This document shows, piece after piece, positions 50,830 to 60,398 of a stretch of DNA of 64,000 nucleotides. The DNA lies in the NCBI GenBank assembly GCA_900074745.1, contig LT598462.1, forward strand, positions 1-64,000, given 5' to 3'. A program made the position numbers and the translations under genes. This DNA is from Lachancea mirantina. Its lineage: Eukaryota > Ascomycota > Saccharomycetes > Saccharomycetales > Saccharomycetaceae. Position 1 is the first letter of the stretch. Every line of letters begins with the position of its first letter. The notes under the pieces are model-generated. The model saw nothing but the letters and a program-made list of their open reading frames with translations. It did no database searches and was not told the DNA's origin.

Positions 50830-51765
50830 ATGTCTGGCAATGAAAGTGAGGTGGATGACTTCTTATCTGAGGAAGAAGACAAGAATGTTCTAATAACTTC
50901 AAAGAAAGCTTCGCTAAGGGAAGCTGTCGGGAGCGACGCTAGTGATGAGGCGTTAAGCGCTGAGGAAAGCGAGAAAGAATTCGACGCTTCCGGGCACGAC
51001 GAAAATGACTTGAATGATGAGTCCATCTCGCGCTGCGCATCGGAATCAAAACAAATTGAATCAAAGCCAGATGAAAGGGACAAAGGACAAAAGATGGAAG
51101 TTTCCAATGCCCAAAGAGTGGAGAGAATAAAAAAACTTAGAGCCACAAATAATACTAAACATAAAACTGGTGTCGTCTATCTATCAAAAATACCCCCTTA
51201 CATGAAACCAGCTAAAATGAGGCAAGTACTTTCGCGATTTGGGGAAGTGGACAGGTTATTTTTGAAGAGAGAAGAAGAGCATAAATATAAAGCTCGAGTA
51301 AAAGGTGGTGGAAATAAAAAACAGATGTTTGAAGAGGGCTGGGCGGAGTTCATTAGAAAAAAAGATGCAAAGCTGTGTGCTACAACCTTGAACGGAAATA
51401 TTGTTGGAGGTAAAAAGGGTAATTTTTACCATGATGATGTTATGAACGTGAAATATCTACCTGGTTTCAAGTGGGCGGATCTTACTGCCCAGATTGCTCG
51501 CGAAAATGATGTGAGACAAGCTAAACTGCAACTTGAGATTTCTCAAGCGAATAAGCTTAACGCAGAGTATATTAGAAACGTGGAAAGGAGCAAAATGGTT
51601 AATAAAGTGCAATCCTCGAAAAAGCAGTCGAGGGCCTCAAATGGAAATGCAGAGACTCGCAACTTTAAACAGCGCAAAGTCACAAGCAATAGAGCCAACG
51701 ATGACGAAAGAATGAAGGAGCAGGCATCGAGAAATCTCGACTCAGTGATAGATAATCTGTTGTAA
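50830..51765 (+). CDS. ESF2: Pre-rRNA processing factor ESF2 (ABT1 family)
   Basis: A 311-residue nucleolar RNA-binding protein of the small-subunit processome, needed for 18S rRNA maturation and for stimulating the helicase Dbp8. The N-terminal 110 residues are acidic/basic and disordered, as in S. cerevisiae Esf2 (316). The RRM starts at about 115 with TGVVYLSKIPPYMKPAKMRQ and VLSRFGEVDRLFLKREEE. The conserved WAEFIRKKDAKLCATTLNGN and KKGNFYHDDVMNVKYLPGFK segments follow, and a basic C-terminal tail ends the protein. It is first in the YNR054C-YNR049C block, 214 bp before NOG2, on the same strand. Confidence 0.95.
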   Translation: MSGNESEVDDFLSEEEDKNVLITSKKASLREAVGSDASDEALSAEESEKEFDASGHDENDLNDESISRCASESKQIESKPDERDKGQKMEVSNAQRVERIKKLRATNNTKHKTGVVYLSKIPPYMKPAKMRQVLSRFGEVDRLFLKREEEHKYKARVKGGGNKKQMFEEGWAEFIRKKDAKLCATTLNGNIVGGKKGNFYHDDVMNVKYLPGFKWADLTAQIARENDVRQAKLQLEISQANKLNAEYIRNVERSKMVNKVQSSKKQSRASNGNAETRNFKQRKVTSNRANDDERMKEQASRNLDSVIDNLL

Positions 51766-51839
51766 AGCGATCATTACAGACGAACGAACAACTTTCTTTT
51801 CAAGACCATAGGCAATTGATGGGAAAAGACCAAAGGAAA

Positions 51840-51869
51840 AAAAATTTTCAGCTCATCTCATCTCATCGC
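51840..51869 (+). promoter_or_regulatory. RRPE-PAC element pair upstream of NOG2
   Basis: AAAAATTTTCA at 51840-51850 is an RRPE element. It is followed by three tandem CTCAT units ending in CTCATCGC (51862-51869), the PAC element read on the other strand as GCGATGAG. The pair is the standard promoter code of yeast ribosome-biogenesis genes (Stb3 and Dot6/Tod6 sites) and lies 110-140 bp before the NOG2 ATG. Confidence 0.85.
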
Positions 51870-51979
51870 CCTCCTGTCGCAATACAACACTCGACCGCCG
51901 AAAATCAGCAAACTGATTAGAAGCTTGAAAGAGTCGGGAAATTGGGCTTAACAACCTTATTAAGAAGCAAAATAAAGCC

Positions 51980-53976
51980 ATGGGTACTGGAAAAAGTGAG
52001 AAGCAAAGAAGGGTTCGCCAAGGCGATACTCGCGACGGGAATTTGCGGGTCAAAGGTGAGAACTTTTATCATGATGCCAAGAAAGTGCAATTTTTGAATA
52101 TGTACAAAGGCGGAAAGTCGGTTCGCAACAAAAAGGGTGATGTTCTCAGAGCTGCTCCTTTGCAAGGTGCAGAAATACCAAATGCTCGTGTCCAACCTGA
52201 CCGAAGGTGGTTCGGTAATACTCGTGTCATCTCTCAAGACGCATTACAGCACTTCCGTGATGCTCTTGGAGACAATGCAAAAAATAGCTACCAAGTTCTC
52301 TTGAGAAGAAACAAACTTCCAATGTCTCTTTTGGATGAGAAGGACACTTCAGAGTCACCAACAGCTAAAATTTTGGAAACTGAGACATATCAGCAGACTT
52401 TTGGGCCAAAGGCTCAAAGGAAAAAACCGAAAATGGCAGTTTCGACCTTAGAGGAACTTGCTAAGACGGCTGACGAGGAGATCATGGCCTTCGAAGAAAA
52501 GATTGAACTTGACTCAACACTAGGACTTATGGGGCAGAGTGATGCAGCAGACGGCTGGTCTCAGGCTGCTCGGGAGGCAATTTTTAGCAAAGGACAGTCC
52601 AAGCGTATATGGAACGAGCTATACAAAGTCATCGATTCCTCTGATGTTGTTATTCACGTCCTGGATGCGAGAGACCCATTAGGTACGCGGTGTGCTTCGG
52701 TCGAAGAATATATGAAAAAAGAAGCTCCTCATAAACATTTGATATTTGTCTTGAACAAGTGTGATCTTGTTCCAACGTGGGTTGCGGTATGTTATTTTTT
52801 TTGTTTGCATTCAGTTTGATTTTCTTCGCGCTCAATTCAAGTACTTGCCGAAAGTTTCTGAATCATCATTCTTTTAACCAATGCTCTTTGTCAGGATGTT
52901 TTCCTTCCGAATTGGAAATACCACATGGAAATGTCTGTTACAGGATTGGGAAATAAAATTGATTCTATGGGAAAGTTTGTTCTAAGCTTCTCGATAGAAG
53001 AAGGCAAGTGATAAGCGTTTTGCGGGTCTACTTCGTCTTTATGATAGGAGCATATGATAACTCGAAGGGAAGTGGGTATTCAACCATTCTCTCCTCTATC
53101 AATCTGCTCTACATTTAATGTGGTTCAATTTTTGCGCAAGACACTCGAAGACAGGCGACTTTGATTCCCGTCAAATTTAAGGACATTTTTTATGTTTCAT
53201 TTACTAACTTTTCATGACAGGCGGCTTGGGTTAAGCATTTGTCAAAGGAGCGCCCAACATTGGCTTTCCATGCATCGATCACGAATTCTTTTGGGAAAGG
53301 GTCATTGATCCAACTCCTTCGTCAGTTTGCTCAACTACATAAAGATAGGAAGCAAATATCTGTTGGGTTTATCGGTTATCCCAATACAGGGAAATCCTCT
53401 ATTATCAACACTTTGAGAAAAAAGAAAGTTTGCCAAGTGGCCCCGATTCCAGGTGAAACTAAGGTCTGGCAATATATCACCTTAATGAAGCGTATCTTTC
53501 TGATTGATTGTCCGGGAATCGTTCCACCTTCTTCTAAAGACACGGAAGAAGACATCCTTTTTAGAGGCGCCGTGCGCGTGGAGCACGTCACAAATCCTGA
53601 ACAGTATATTCCTGCTGTTCTGAACAAATGTAAGAAAAAGCATCTAGAAAGAACCTACGAAATATCTGGATGGACAGATTCTACCGATTTTATCGAAATT
53701 TTGGCCCGCAAGCAAGGTAGGCTGCTGAAAGGTGGAGAACCCGATGAGAATGGCGTTTCAAGGCAAATCTTGAATGACTTTAACCGCGGGAAAATTCCCT
53801 GGTTTGTCTCACCTCCCGAGAAAGAGACCGCCCCAGAGGAGTTGAAAATCAACGCCTCGAATAGTAGTAAAACTAACGAGTCGACTGACGGGGCCGATAT
53901 CGCCTCAACAGGAAAAAGATCAGCCCCAGTGGAGCAAGACTCAGAGGTGTCTCAAAACAAAAAGAGTAAGATATAA
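51980..53976 (+). CDS. NOG2: Nucleolar GTPase NOG2 (spliced)
   Basis: A 60S-assembly GTPase (Nug2/Nog2). Two coding exons, 51980-52786 and 53221-53976, give 520 residues (486 in S. cerevisiae). The splice joins VPTWVA to [15 protein letters not shown], as in yeast. The circularly permuted GTPase domain is visible: G4 LNKCDLVP (about 258-265) precedes G1 GYPNTGKSS (321-329), and G3 is DCPGI. The N-terminal NGP1NT region has [20 protein letters not shown]. The Lys-rich C-terminal tail is usual. The intron carries a candidate snR191, as in S. cerevisiae. The gene is in the conserved block between ESF2 and POP2. Confidence 0.96.
52787..53220 (+). other. Spliceosomal intron of NOG2
   Basis: 434 bp. 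The 5' splice site is GTATGT (52787-52792), the branch point TACTAAC (53202-53208) and the 3' splice site CAG at 53218-53220, after GACAG. The phase is 0 and the exons join in frame with conserved protein on both sides. The intron is long enough to host a box H/ACA snoRNA. Confidence 0.96.
52872..53116 (+). ncRNA. snR191: Candidate H/ACA snoRNA snR191 in the NOG2 intron
   Basis: S. cerevisiae carries snR191 in this intron; it guides pseudouridylation of 25S rRNA at U2258 and U2260. Here a hairpin-hinge-hairpin-tail layout can be read. The 5' hairpin closes CCAAT (52878-52882) with ATTGG (52945-52949). Box H AAATAA follows at 52951-52956. The 3' hairpin closes TTGAT (52959-52963) with ATCAA (53098-53102), with an inner GATAGGAG/CTCCTCTATC stem. 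ACA stands at 53111-53113, three bases before the inferred end. The exact 5' end is not known. Homology was inferred from position and architecture only. Confidence 0.65.
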
Positions 53977-54178
53977 GTCTAGTGGCTCTCCCATAGTTAT
54001 AGTAGCATGTTGTAAATTAGTTTTTTTGGTACGGTTGTTATCGCTTGGGGATGCTGGACCATAAACCTTCAAAATCTCAAGGTTTTCTGTACTGTCAAAC
54101 GATTATCAACGAAGAAAACTTCAACCAAGAAATTTCAGAATCTTGGAATTCTGGAGCTCAATTGGAAAAAGATTCGCG

Positions 54179-55420
54179 ATGAATCATCAGATTCATTCTA
54201 TGCCCGTAAACGAACAGTTTTTTCCACATCAGGCCCAACAGCCTCCTGGTATTGGCCCTCAGCTCTTTTCTCCACAAGTAAGCCATGCCAGACTGCAACA
54301 ACAACAGCCGGGCTTGATAGGAAACATGCACGCCATGGAAAATAATCAGGAGCTGCATAATCAGTATTTGTATAAGCAAAAATTGGAGGCCGCTAATGCT
54401 GCTTTTGGACAGCAGCAGCTTTCGCAGCGACAATTGCAAGCCCAAAATCTGGTTACTAACAATAGTCTAGGCCCCGTGCCGCATAATATCAGCATGCTAC
54501 AACAAGCACCGGGACTAGGACCACCAAGTGGATCGATGGCACCACTAATGATGGGAACGTTTGCTCTACCTCCACCAAATCACTTTTTAGTTCGTGATGT
54601 GTGGGCAGACAATCTCTATTCTGAGTTTGCTGTAATTCGCAAGTTGGCAGACACCTTCAACTGCGTTTCCATTAGTACCGAATTTGTGGGGACTATAGCA
54701 AGGCCGATTGGTAATTTTCGGTCCAAGGACGATTATCACTACCAAACGATGCGGGCTAATGTGGATCTTCTCAACCCAGTTCAGATAGGACTATCCTTAA
54801 GCGATCATGCTGGTAACAAGCCTGAAGGGGTTCCATCAACCTGGCAGTTCAACTTTCACTTCGATGTGACAAAAGAAATGGTTTCAGCAGAATCTCTTGA
54901 GTTACTCAAAAAGTCGGGCATAAACTTTGAAAAACATCAGAACGCAGGTGTAAGCGCTAATGAGTTTGCTCAATTGATGACAGATTCGGGACTTGCGCTT
55001 TCAAAGGAGATCACATGGGTAAGCTATCATGCGGCTTACGATTTTGGCTTCCTATTAAAGCTATTGATGGACTACTCCATGCCGAACAACAAGGAAGACT
55101 ACGTGTGGTGGGTGAAAACATACTTACCAAACTTTTACGACCTGAACTTAGTCGGAAAATCAGCTCATTTTACTAAAAATCAGCAGTCACAGCAAAATCC
55201 TCAAGCTCAGTACACATTAGAGGCAATGGCAGATGAGTTGGGGATACCAAGATTCTCAATTTTTACCACTACTGGCGGGCAAAGTCTGCTTGCTTTGATG
55301 ATTTTTACATTTTTGAAAAAGCTTCTAGGAGTTTCGATACCAGCAAGTAGTGATTTTGCCGAATACAAGAACATGATTTATGGCATATCAAATGAATCGG
55401 GCTTGCAGAACACAGCATGA
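54179..55420 (+). CDS. POP2: CCR4-NOT deadenylase subunit POP2 (CAF1)
   Basis: 413 residues from the ATG at 54179 (MNHQIHSMPVNEQFFPHQ), against 433 in S. cerevisiae; a Met at 54143 would add 12 residues. The N-terminal 130 residues are Gln/Pro-rich. The RNase D-fold domain starts at HFLVRDVWADNLYSEFAVIR. The first acidic active-site pair is Ser-x-Glu (SISTEFVGT, about 166-168) rather than Asp-x-Glu, the substitution known from yeast Pop2. YHAAYDFGFLLKLLM carries the next Asp, and RFSIFTTTGGQSLL the end of the catalytic fold. It shortens poly(A) tails within CCR4-NOT in the cytoplasm. Confidence 0.96.
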   Translation: MNHQIHSMPVNEQFFPHQAQQPPGIGPQLFSPQVSHARLQQQQPGLIGNMHAMENNQELHNQYLYKQKLEAANAAFGQQQLSQRQLQAQNLVTNNSLGPVPHNISMLQQAPGLGPPSGSMAPLMMGTFALPPPNHFLVRDVWADNLYSEFAVIRKLADTFNCVSISTEFVGTIARPIGNFRSKDDYHYQTMRANVDLLNPVQIGLSLSDHAGNKPEGVPSTWQFNFHFDVTKEMVSAESLELLKKSGINFEKHQNAGVSANEFAQLMTDSGLALSKEITWVSYHAAYDFGFLLKLLMDYSMPNNKEDYVWWVKTYLPNFYDLNLVGKSAHFTKNQQSQQNPQAQYTLEAMADELGIPRFSIFTTTGGQSLLALMIFTFLKKLLGVSIPASSDFAEYKNMIYGISNESGLQNTA

Positions 55421-55729
55421 AACTGATCGTTTCGTATCTTAGTTTCCCAGGTTTCCCTGAATAAATCATTATAATTAATCGTAGTTGACGAAACGAAAAA
55501 TTTTCGGATAATAACTAAGAGCCAAGACCGTTCTGTAATATAGAAGTTCATAGATAATACGTTAGATGTAGCAGGAGCTGCAGGCAACAACTAGACATAT
55601 TTTTTGTGGCTGGTTAACACTATCATTATTCTTATATTTGGCTCGATTGCTTTGTTCCGCCAAATCCGCTAATTTGGATCAAACTCCCATTGACATTGGC
55701 TTGAGAGACGCTGAAAGTTCGAGCTCAGA

Positions 55730-57001
55730 ATGACCACGAACGCTAGAGAAATCACTTATGCCTTTTTAAATACCTACTACCAGCGCATGAATGCGGATCC
55801 TCTCAAAATTCATCATTTATACTCTGCAACAGCGGAACTGACACATATTAATTATCAATGCGAGTTTGATGACAATCTAGAGGTGATGCCTACGATAAAA
55901 ATCACTGGTAAGGAAAATATAAGCAAGTTTTACGCACGTTACGCGAAGAAAGTGAAGACTCTGCGTGTCAAAATCGACTCGTGCGATTTCCAGTTTACTG
56001 GCGCTAATAATACGAGCATCCTCATTTTAACCTTAGGTGAAATGTTTTGGCTTGGTACACCAAGTTACAAGTTTTGCCAAACTTTTGTTTTAGTACCAAC
56101 AGCAACCAACCCCAAAATATTCGATGTCTGCAACGATATGATTTACTTCCCTCCCGATCGTGCGGAGGAATCTCAGTTCAGCAACGTTGAGCAAATGAAA
56201 GATACCGAAAACCTGCCAGAAGAGGAGGCCATGGAAACCGAATCCTCCGGCCAAGCCGCTGGTAACGAAGTTAATGACTCCAAGGTTCCCGAGGAATCGT
56301 CTTCCGCCCTCGCCAACGGCACGTATCACAAGGAGGCTCCTGCTAGTAAGCTTCCCGAAACCTTAGAACCACCGGCTTCTGAGGAAACTCCACATGAAAC
56401 AGTACAGAACGCTGAAATGGAAGACGACGAAGATGTTTCAAATACGATGACTCATGAGTCCGCCTCTCACGCGGTCGAAATAGCTACTGAGGAGAAACCC
56501 AAGAAAATGAATTGGGCATCTAAAATTGCTAACTCTGAGTCTAAAGTAGTACCAAACGTCGCAACCAATTACATCCGAGCCGAACCAGAATCTCCGCAAG
56601 TTGGTAAAAAGGTTAACGAAAGAAAGTCAACGTCACCGGGCGGTCAACCTCGCGATTCAAAGATCTTCAAGAAAAAAGTATTTTATTACGTCAACAAAGA
56701 CGGATTTTATCCTGTATATGTCCGTGGGACAGGAGGCGTCACGGACGAGCAACTAGTGAAAGCGCTGGAAAAAGAATTCGGTATTGTGAGGAAGATTTCT
56801 TCCCAGGAAACGTTCGCAGTTGTTGATTTCGAGGATCAGCAATGTCAAACAGATGCCATAGAGAGAGGCGTTTTAAGAATTAATAACGTCGACGTTCACA
56901 TGGAACCAAAAACGGTGAGGAAACCCACTAACACGTTTGCATCCTCCTCACCTTCTGGGCAACGGTTTAACAAAAAGCATTTGAACAGAAAAAAGAATTA
57001 A
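55730..57001 (+). CDS. BRE5: Ubiquitin protease cofactor BRE5
   Basis: A 423-residue G3BP-like protein (515 in S. cerevisiae), partner of the deubiquitinase Ubp3 in vesicle traffic and ribophagy. An NTF2-like domain occupies about 1-140 (REITYAFLNTYYQRMNADPL, and TLGEMFWLGTPSYKFCQTFV). A long acidic, Glu/Pro-rich linker follows (about 145-310). An RRM-like domain ends the protein (FKKKVFYYVNKDGFYPVYVR through INNVDVHMEPKTVRKP), with a basic tail. The order NTF2-linker-RRM is diagnostic. It lies between POP2 and OCA4; in S. cerevisiae its next neighbour is LYS9. Confidence 0.93.
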   Translation: MTTNAREITYAFLNTYYQRMNADPLKIHHLYSATAELTHINYQCEFDDNLEVMPTIKITGKENISKFYARYAKKVKTLRVKIDSCDFQFTGANNTSILILTLGEMFWLGTPSYKFCQTFVLVPTATNPKIFDVCNDMIYFPPDRAEESQFSNVEQMKDTENLPEEEAMETESSGQAAGNEVNDSKVPEESSSALANGTYHKEAPASKLPETLEPPASEETPHETVQNAEMEDDEDVSNTMTHESASHAVEIATEEKPKKMNWASKIANSESKVVPNVATNYIRAEPESPQVGKKVNERKSTSPGGQPRDSKIFKKKVFYYVNKDGFYPVYVRGTGGVTDEQLVKALEKEFGIVRKISSQETFAVVDFEDQQCQTDAIERGVLRINNVDVHMEPKTVRKPTNTFASSSPSGQRFNKKHLNRKKN

Positions 57002-57221
57002 TAGACTGTAAGTAAGCCCATTTTAGCATTAATTTTCTTATAGACTTTATCATTTTCTAAAAAGCCATGCCCACTATGGCCAGCATTTTTTTTGAGTAGA
57101 CGTCTCGATTAGGGCCTTTTAGTCGATTTTCAAGAGATGGAAATTAGATCAATTATTATTGCAAGTTAACCCACATGACGGAAGGGAAAATACAACAAAA
57201 GTTCTATCAAGGTAATCCCTG

Positions 57222-58300
57222 ATGTTGGTTCCTCCTGCCAACTTTGGTGTCGTTGAGGAAGGCATATGTATGTTTGACTTTCCAATGTTCGAGCTTCTGA
57301 TTTTAGTACTGACCCCAATGACCCGAATCTTATAGATCGCTGTTCAAAGATCGAGACACTGAACTTATCTTTCATTGAGACGCTAAATCTACGAACTGTT
57401 ATTTTTGTTGGAGGCCAAGAGCCCTCAAAGTTTTTTAAGGAATACTTTGAGAGATGTTGCATATCTTGGTCTTTGATAAAAGTTACTGACATGTCGTCAG
57501 CGCTAGCACCTCCGCATCGGGCGAATGTCAATCCTGCGGCAGAAAAAATGAGTAAGTCTGCCGAGAGTGGCAAATCAGAGATGGAAATCTATGAGCTGAC
57601 GGATAACGATGACCTGATGCTAATAAAAAGCTCCAGTCAAAACAAAATTTTCGAGGTGCTATTAGACAAACGAAATTACAATACGATAGTGGTTGACAAG
57701 TCATCAATTGTCGTTGGAATTTTAAGGAAAATTCTTAAATGGGATATTTCGTCTGTCGTTAATGAATATCGCCTTTTTACTGGGAAGAACAGCAACTACA
57801 TGGCCGAAACCTTCCTAGAATTGATAAATATACGGTTGATACAAGATATGGGCGACATGTGGACCAAGAAACGAGACTCGTTAAATGGCAATTTTTTTGG
57901 CGGCACAAGTAACTCCGACAACAGTGCCTCCAGCTGGGAAATTGTAAACGAATCTGATCTTTCGTCGTCCCCTAACCTCCCGTCACATTTATCGAAGATA
58001 CTACAGGAAGCGGAGGCCGAGTGTACAGCCAAGAACGGAGAAGCTTCCGTGTCTGTGTCTCCGATGGCAAGAACGCACTCGGATCTCGGTGTTTTTGCCA
58101 ATCATTACAGATTGGCGTTCAACAAAAGTGAGCGCGCGGATTACGCATTTTATAAGGCCAACCGTCATAACATGGTCACGTTGTCGTTGCCGAAAGAAAG
58201 TCACTTACCGTCTTGGTTCACATTTCAAAGAGACCTATGGGAAAGTGAAAATGCAGCTGAAGAGCACAGCTTTTACAAAGAGAGCATATTCCAAATATGA
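57222..58300 (+). CDS. OCA4: Inactive DSP-like phosphatase OCA4 (spliced)
   Basis: Two exons, 57222-57267 and 57336-58300, encode 336 residues (362 in S. cerevisiae). Exon 1 gives MLVPPANFGVVEEGI and the splice restores YRCSKIETLNLSFIETLNLR, the start of yeast Oca4. LTDNDDLMLIKSSSQ, the VVGILRKILKWDISSVVNEY segment with RLFTGKNSNY, and LGVFANHYRLAFNKSE match Oca4 throughout. The Siw14/Oca fold is present, but the phosphatase loop HCxxGxxRTG is replaced by VVDKSSIVVG, so it is a non-catalytic member. The Oca complex acts with inositol-pyrophosphate phosphatase Siw14-like proteins. OCA4 is on chromosome III in S. cerevisiae. Confidence 0.93.
57268..57335 (+). other. Spliceosomal intron of OCA4
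   Basis: 68 bp with 5' splice site GTATGT (57268-57273), a branch-point-like TACTGAC (57307-57313) 22 bp before the 3' splice site, and TAG at 57333-57335. Removal joins T of exon 1 with AT of exon 2 to make the Tyr codon of the conserved GIYRCSK. The branch sequence differs from TACTAAC at one base. Confidence 0.9.
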
Positions 58301-59057
58301 AAACATTCGCATATTTCTCACGCGATCAAAATGGGTAGACCACTAACGAAAAGATATTTGCAAGAAACATCTTAGGTCAATCCACTCTGCAAATGAATTG
58401 TGAATTAATTATCTGGGATTAGTTTACCGCGACTACCTGAAGGTGGCATAGCCATGGAGATAAAGTCCCATGATTTTTATGGAGACTCTTCAAGTGAAAG
58501 CCTGAAATTTTTTCCAAAGCTTTTATAGGTTTTCAAAGACGACAGACTTGCGACAAATTTACAGAATGAGGGCTGACTCGGCAAGCTATATTAAAGAAAT
58601 CTGTCAAAGGCATGGCAGTGGAAAAGCTTTGGCCTTCAGTTATCAAACTTTCAGCCAAATCTAAATGTAGTTGTTGGAATTTTACAATTATTTACAGGAA
58701 AAAGCAGAGCTCAAATTTCTTTAGAAGAGGATGGCTTGTAGTATAATGCGATTTCAATTTCAAACACGAGGTCAAGATATCTTAGCGTGTATTTGTGACC
58801 AATGGTGTGTCAAAGGCTGATGGGCCTGGGCTATATCAACTAGTATGATTAATAAGGTAACTATCAGGTCTTTTACTGTCATATCTCCGCGCATGGCCAT
58901 AACATTTGAAAATCCCGACGGAAAAATAATTGGAATATGGCATCGCACCAAGCGAAATTCCAGTGGAATTAGAAAAGAAGTTATAAAAGAGTTGACTAGT
59001 CCCGCCAGATTTGCAAACTATGACCTGACCGACGACCGAAATAAACATAGCTTTACA
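58301..59057. other. LYS9 promoter interval
   Basis: 757 bp upstream of LYS9. The LYS9 frame stays open to 58845, but the added 71 residues are not conserved and run across the Lys14-type site, so I place them in the promoter. Confidence 0.5.
58956..58970. promoter_or_regulatory. Lys14-type upstream activating site
   Basis: AATTCCAGTGGAATT is a perfect palindrome around its central G. It contains TCCAGTGGA (58959-58967), which fits the yeast Lys14 consensus TCCRNYGGA. It lies about 90 bp before the LYS9 ATG. Lys14 activates LYS genes when bound by the pathway intermediate 2-aminoadipate semialdehyde. Confidence 0.8.
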
Positions 59058-60398
59058 ATGGTTAAGAACGTTCTTCTTCTAGGGTCTGGCTTTGTCGCAC
59101 AGCCTGTGGTGGACACTTTGGCATCCGATCCAGAAATCAATGTTACAGTTGCATGCAGAACCTTGGCCAAAGCGAAGGAATTGGCTTCTAGCGCCAAGGC
59201 GGGTGCGATTTCTTTGGATGTGACAGACGACAAGGCTCTTGATGCTGAATTGGCAAAGAACGATTTGGTCATTTCTTTAATTCCTTACATTTATCACGCT
59301 AATGTCGTGAAAAGCGCAATAAGATTGAAGAAAGACGTCGTCACTACTTCGTACATTTCCCCAGCTTTGAAGGCGTTGGAACCAGAAATCAAGAAGGCTG
59401 GAATCACTGTGATGAACGAAATTGGGCTGGATCCTGGTATTGATCATCTATACGCTGTAAAGACAATCGACGAAGTTCATAGAGCCGGCGGTAAAATCAA
59501 GTCTTTCTTGTCATACTGTGGTGGCCTTCCTGCTCCAGAAGACTCCGACAACCCTCTAGGTTATAAGTTCTCTTGGTCCTCGAGGGGTGTTCTCCTTGCC
59601 TTGAGAAACTCTGCCAAGTTGTGGAGAAACGGCAAGATCGAAGAAGTTTCTTCGGAAGACCTCATGGCTACCGCCAAGCCTTACTTCATCCTCCCGGGTT
59701 ATGCTCTTGTTTGTTACCCAAACAGAGACTCCACACCTTTCAAGGATCTTTACCATATTCCCGAAGCCGACACCGTCATCAGAGGTACCTTGAGATATCA
59801 GGGCTTCCCTGAATTTGTCAAGGTTCTAGTGGACGTAGGAATGCTCAAAGATGAAGAAAACGCCATTTTCTCCAAGCCTATCGCATGGAATGAGGCTCTC
59901 AAACAATACTTGGGCAGCAAGTCAGCTTCCAAGGCTGACTTGATTGCCGCTATTGATTCTAAAACGAAATGGGTTTCCGAGGAAGACCGTGAAAGAATTT
60001 TGTCCGGGTTTGGCTGGCTAGGTCTGTTTTCCAGCCAGGAAATCAGCCCAAAGAGCAACGCTCTTGACACGCTTTGTGCTACCTTGGAAAAATTGATGCA
60101 ATTCGAAGAAGGAGAGAGAGACCTCATTATCTTGCAACACAAGTTTGGTATTGAATGGGCAGACGGTTCTGACGAAGTGAGAACCTCAACTCTTGTACAA
60201 TATGGTGAACCTAAAGGCTACAGTGCCATGGCGGCCACCGTTGGTTTGCCTTGTGCCATCGCTACCAAGATGGTTCTAAATGGCACAATTAAGGGACCTG
60301 GCCTCGTTGCACCATACTCTCCTGAGATCAATGACCCAATAATGAAGGAATTGAAGGAGAAGTATGGTATCTTCTTGAAAGAGAAGTCGATCGCTTAA
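59058..60398 (+). CDS. LYS9: Saccharopine dehydrogenase (NADP+, L-glutamate-forming)
   Basis: 446 residues from the ATG at 59058 (MVKNVLLLGSGFVAQPVVDT), identical in length to S. cerevisiae Lys9. It condenses 2-aminoadipate 6-semialdehyde with glutamate to saccharopine, the penultimate step of the fungal aminoadipate lysine pathway, in the cytosol. The Rossmann motif GSGFVAQP is at 9-16. The substrate-domain segments MNEIGLDPGIDHLYAVKTID, SFLSYCGGLPAPEDSDNPLG and YKFSWSSRGVLLALRNSAK are essentially invariant in yeasts. The codon choice is more biased than in the accessory genes. A Lys14-type palindrome lies in the promoter. Confidence 0.97.
   Translation: MVKNVLLLGSGFVAQPVVDTLASDPEINVTVACRTLAKAKELASSAKAGAISLDVTDDKALDAELAKNDLVISLIPYIYHANVVKSAIRLKKDVVTTSYISPALKALEPEIKKAGITVMNEIGLDPGIDHLYAVKTIDEVHRAGGKIKSFLSYCGGLPAPEDSDNPLGYKFSWSSRGVLLALRNSAKLWRNGKIEEVSSEDLMATAKPYFILPGYALVCYPNRDSTPFKDLYHIPEADTVIRGTLRYQGFPEFVKVLVDVGMLKDEENAIFSKPIAWNEALKQYLGSKSASKADLIAAIDSKTKWVSEEDRERILSGFGWLGLFSSQEISPKSNALDTLCATLEKLMQFEEGERDLIILQHKFGIEWADGSDEVRTSTLVQYGEPKGYSAMAATVGLPCAIATKMVLNGTIKGPGLVAPYSPEINDPIMKELKEKYGIFLKEKSIA

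Noticed and set aside
50546-50893. 115-codon open frame overlapping the ESF2 start
   Set aside because: Runs out of frame into ESF2 and shows no conserved residues.
58845-59057. 71-residue N-terminal extension of LYS9
   Set aside because: Not present in the family; the stretch contains the Lys14-type site, so it is promoter.
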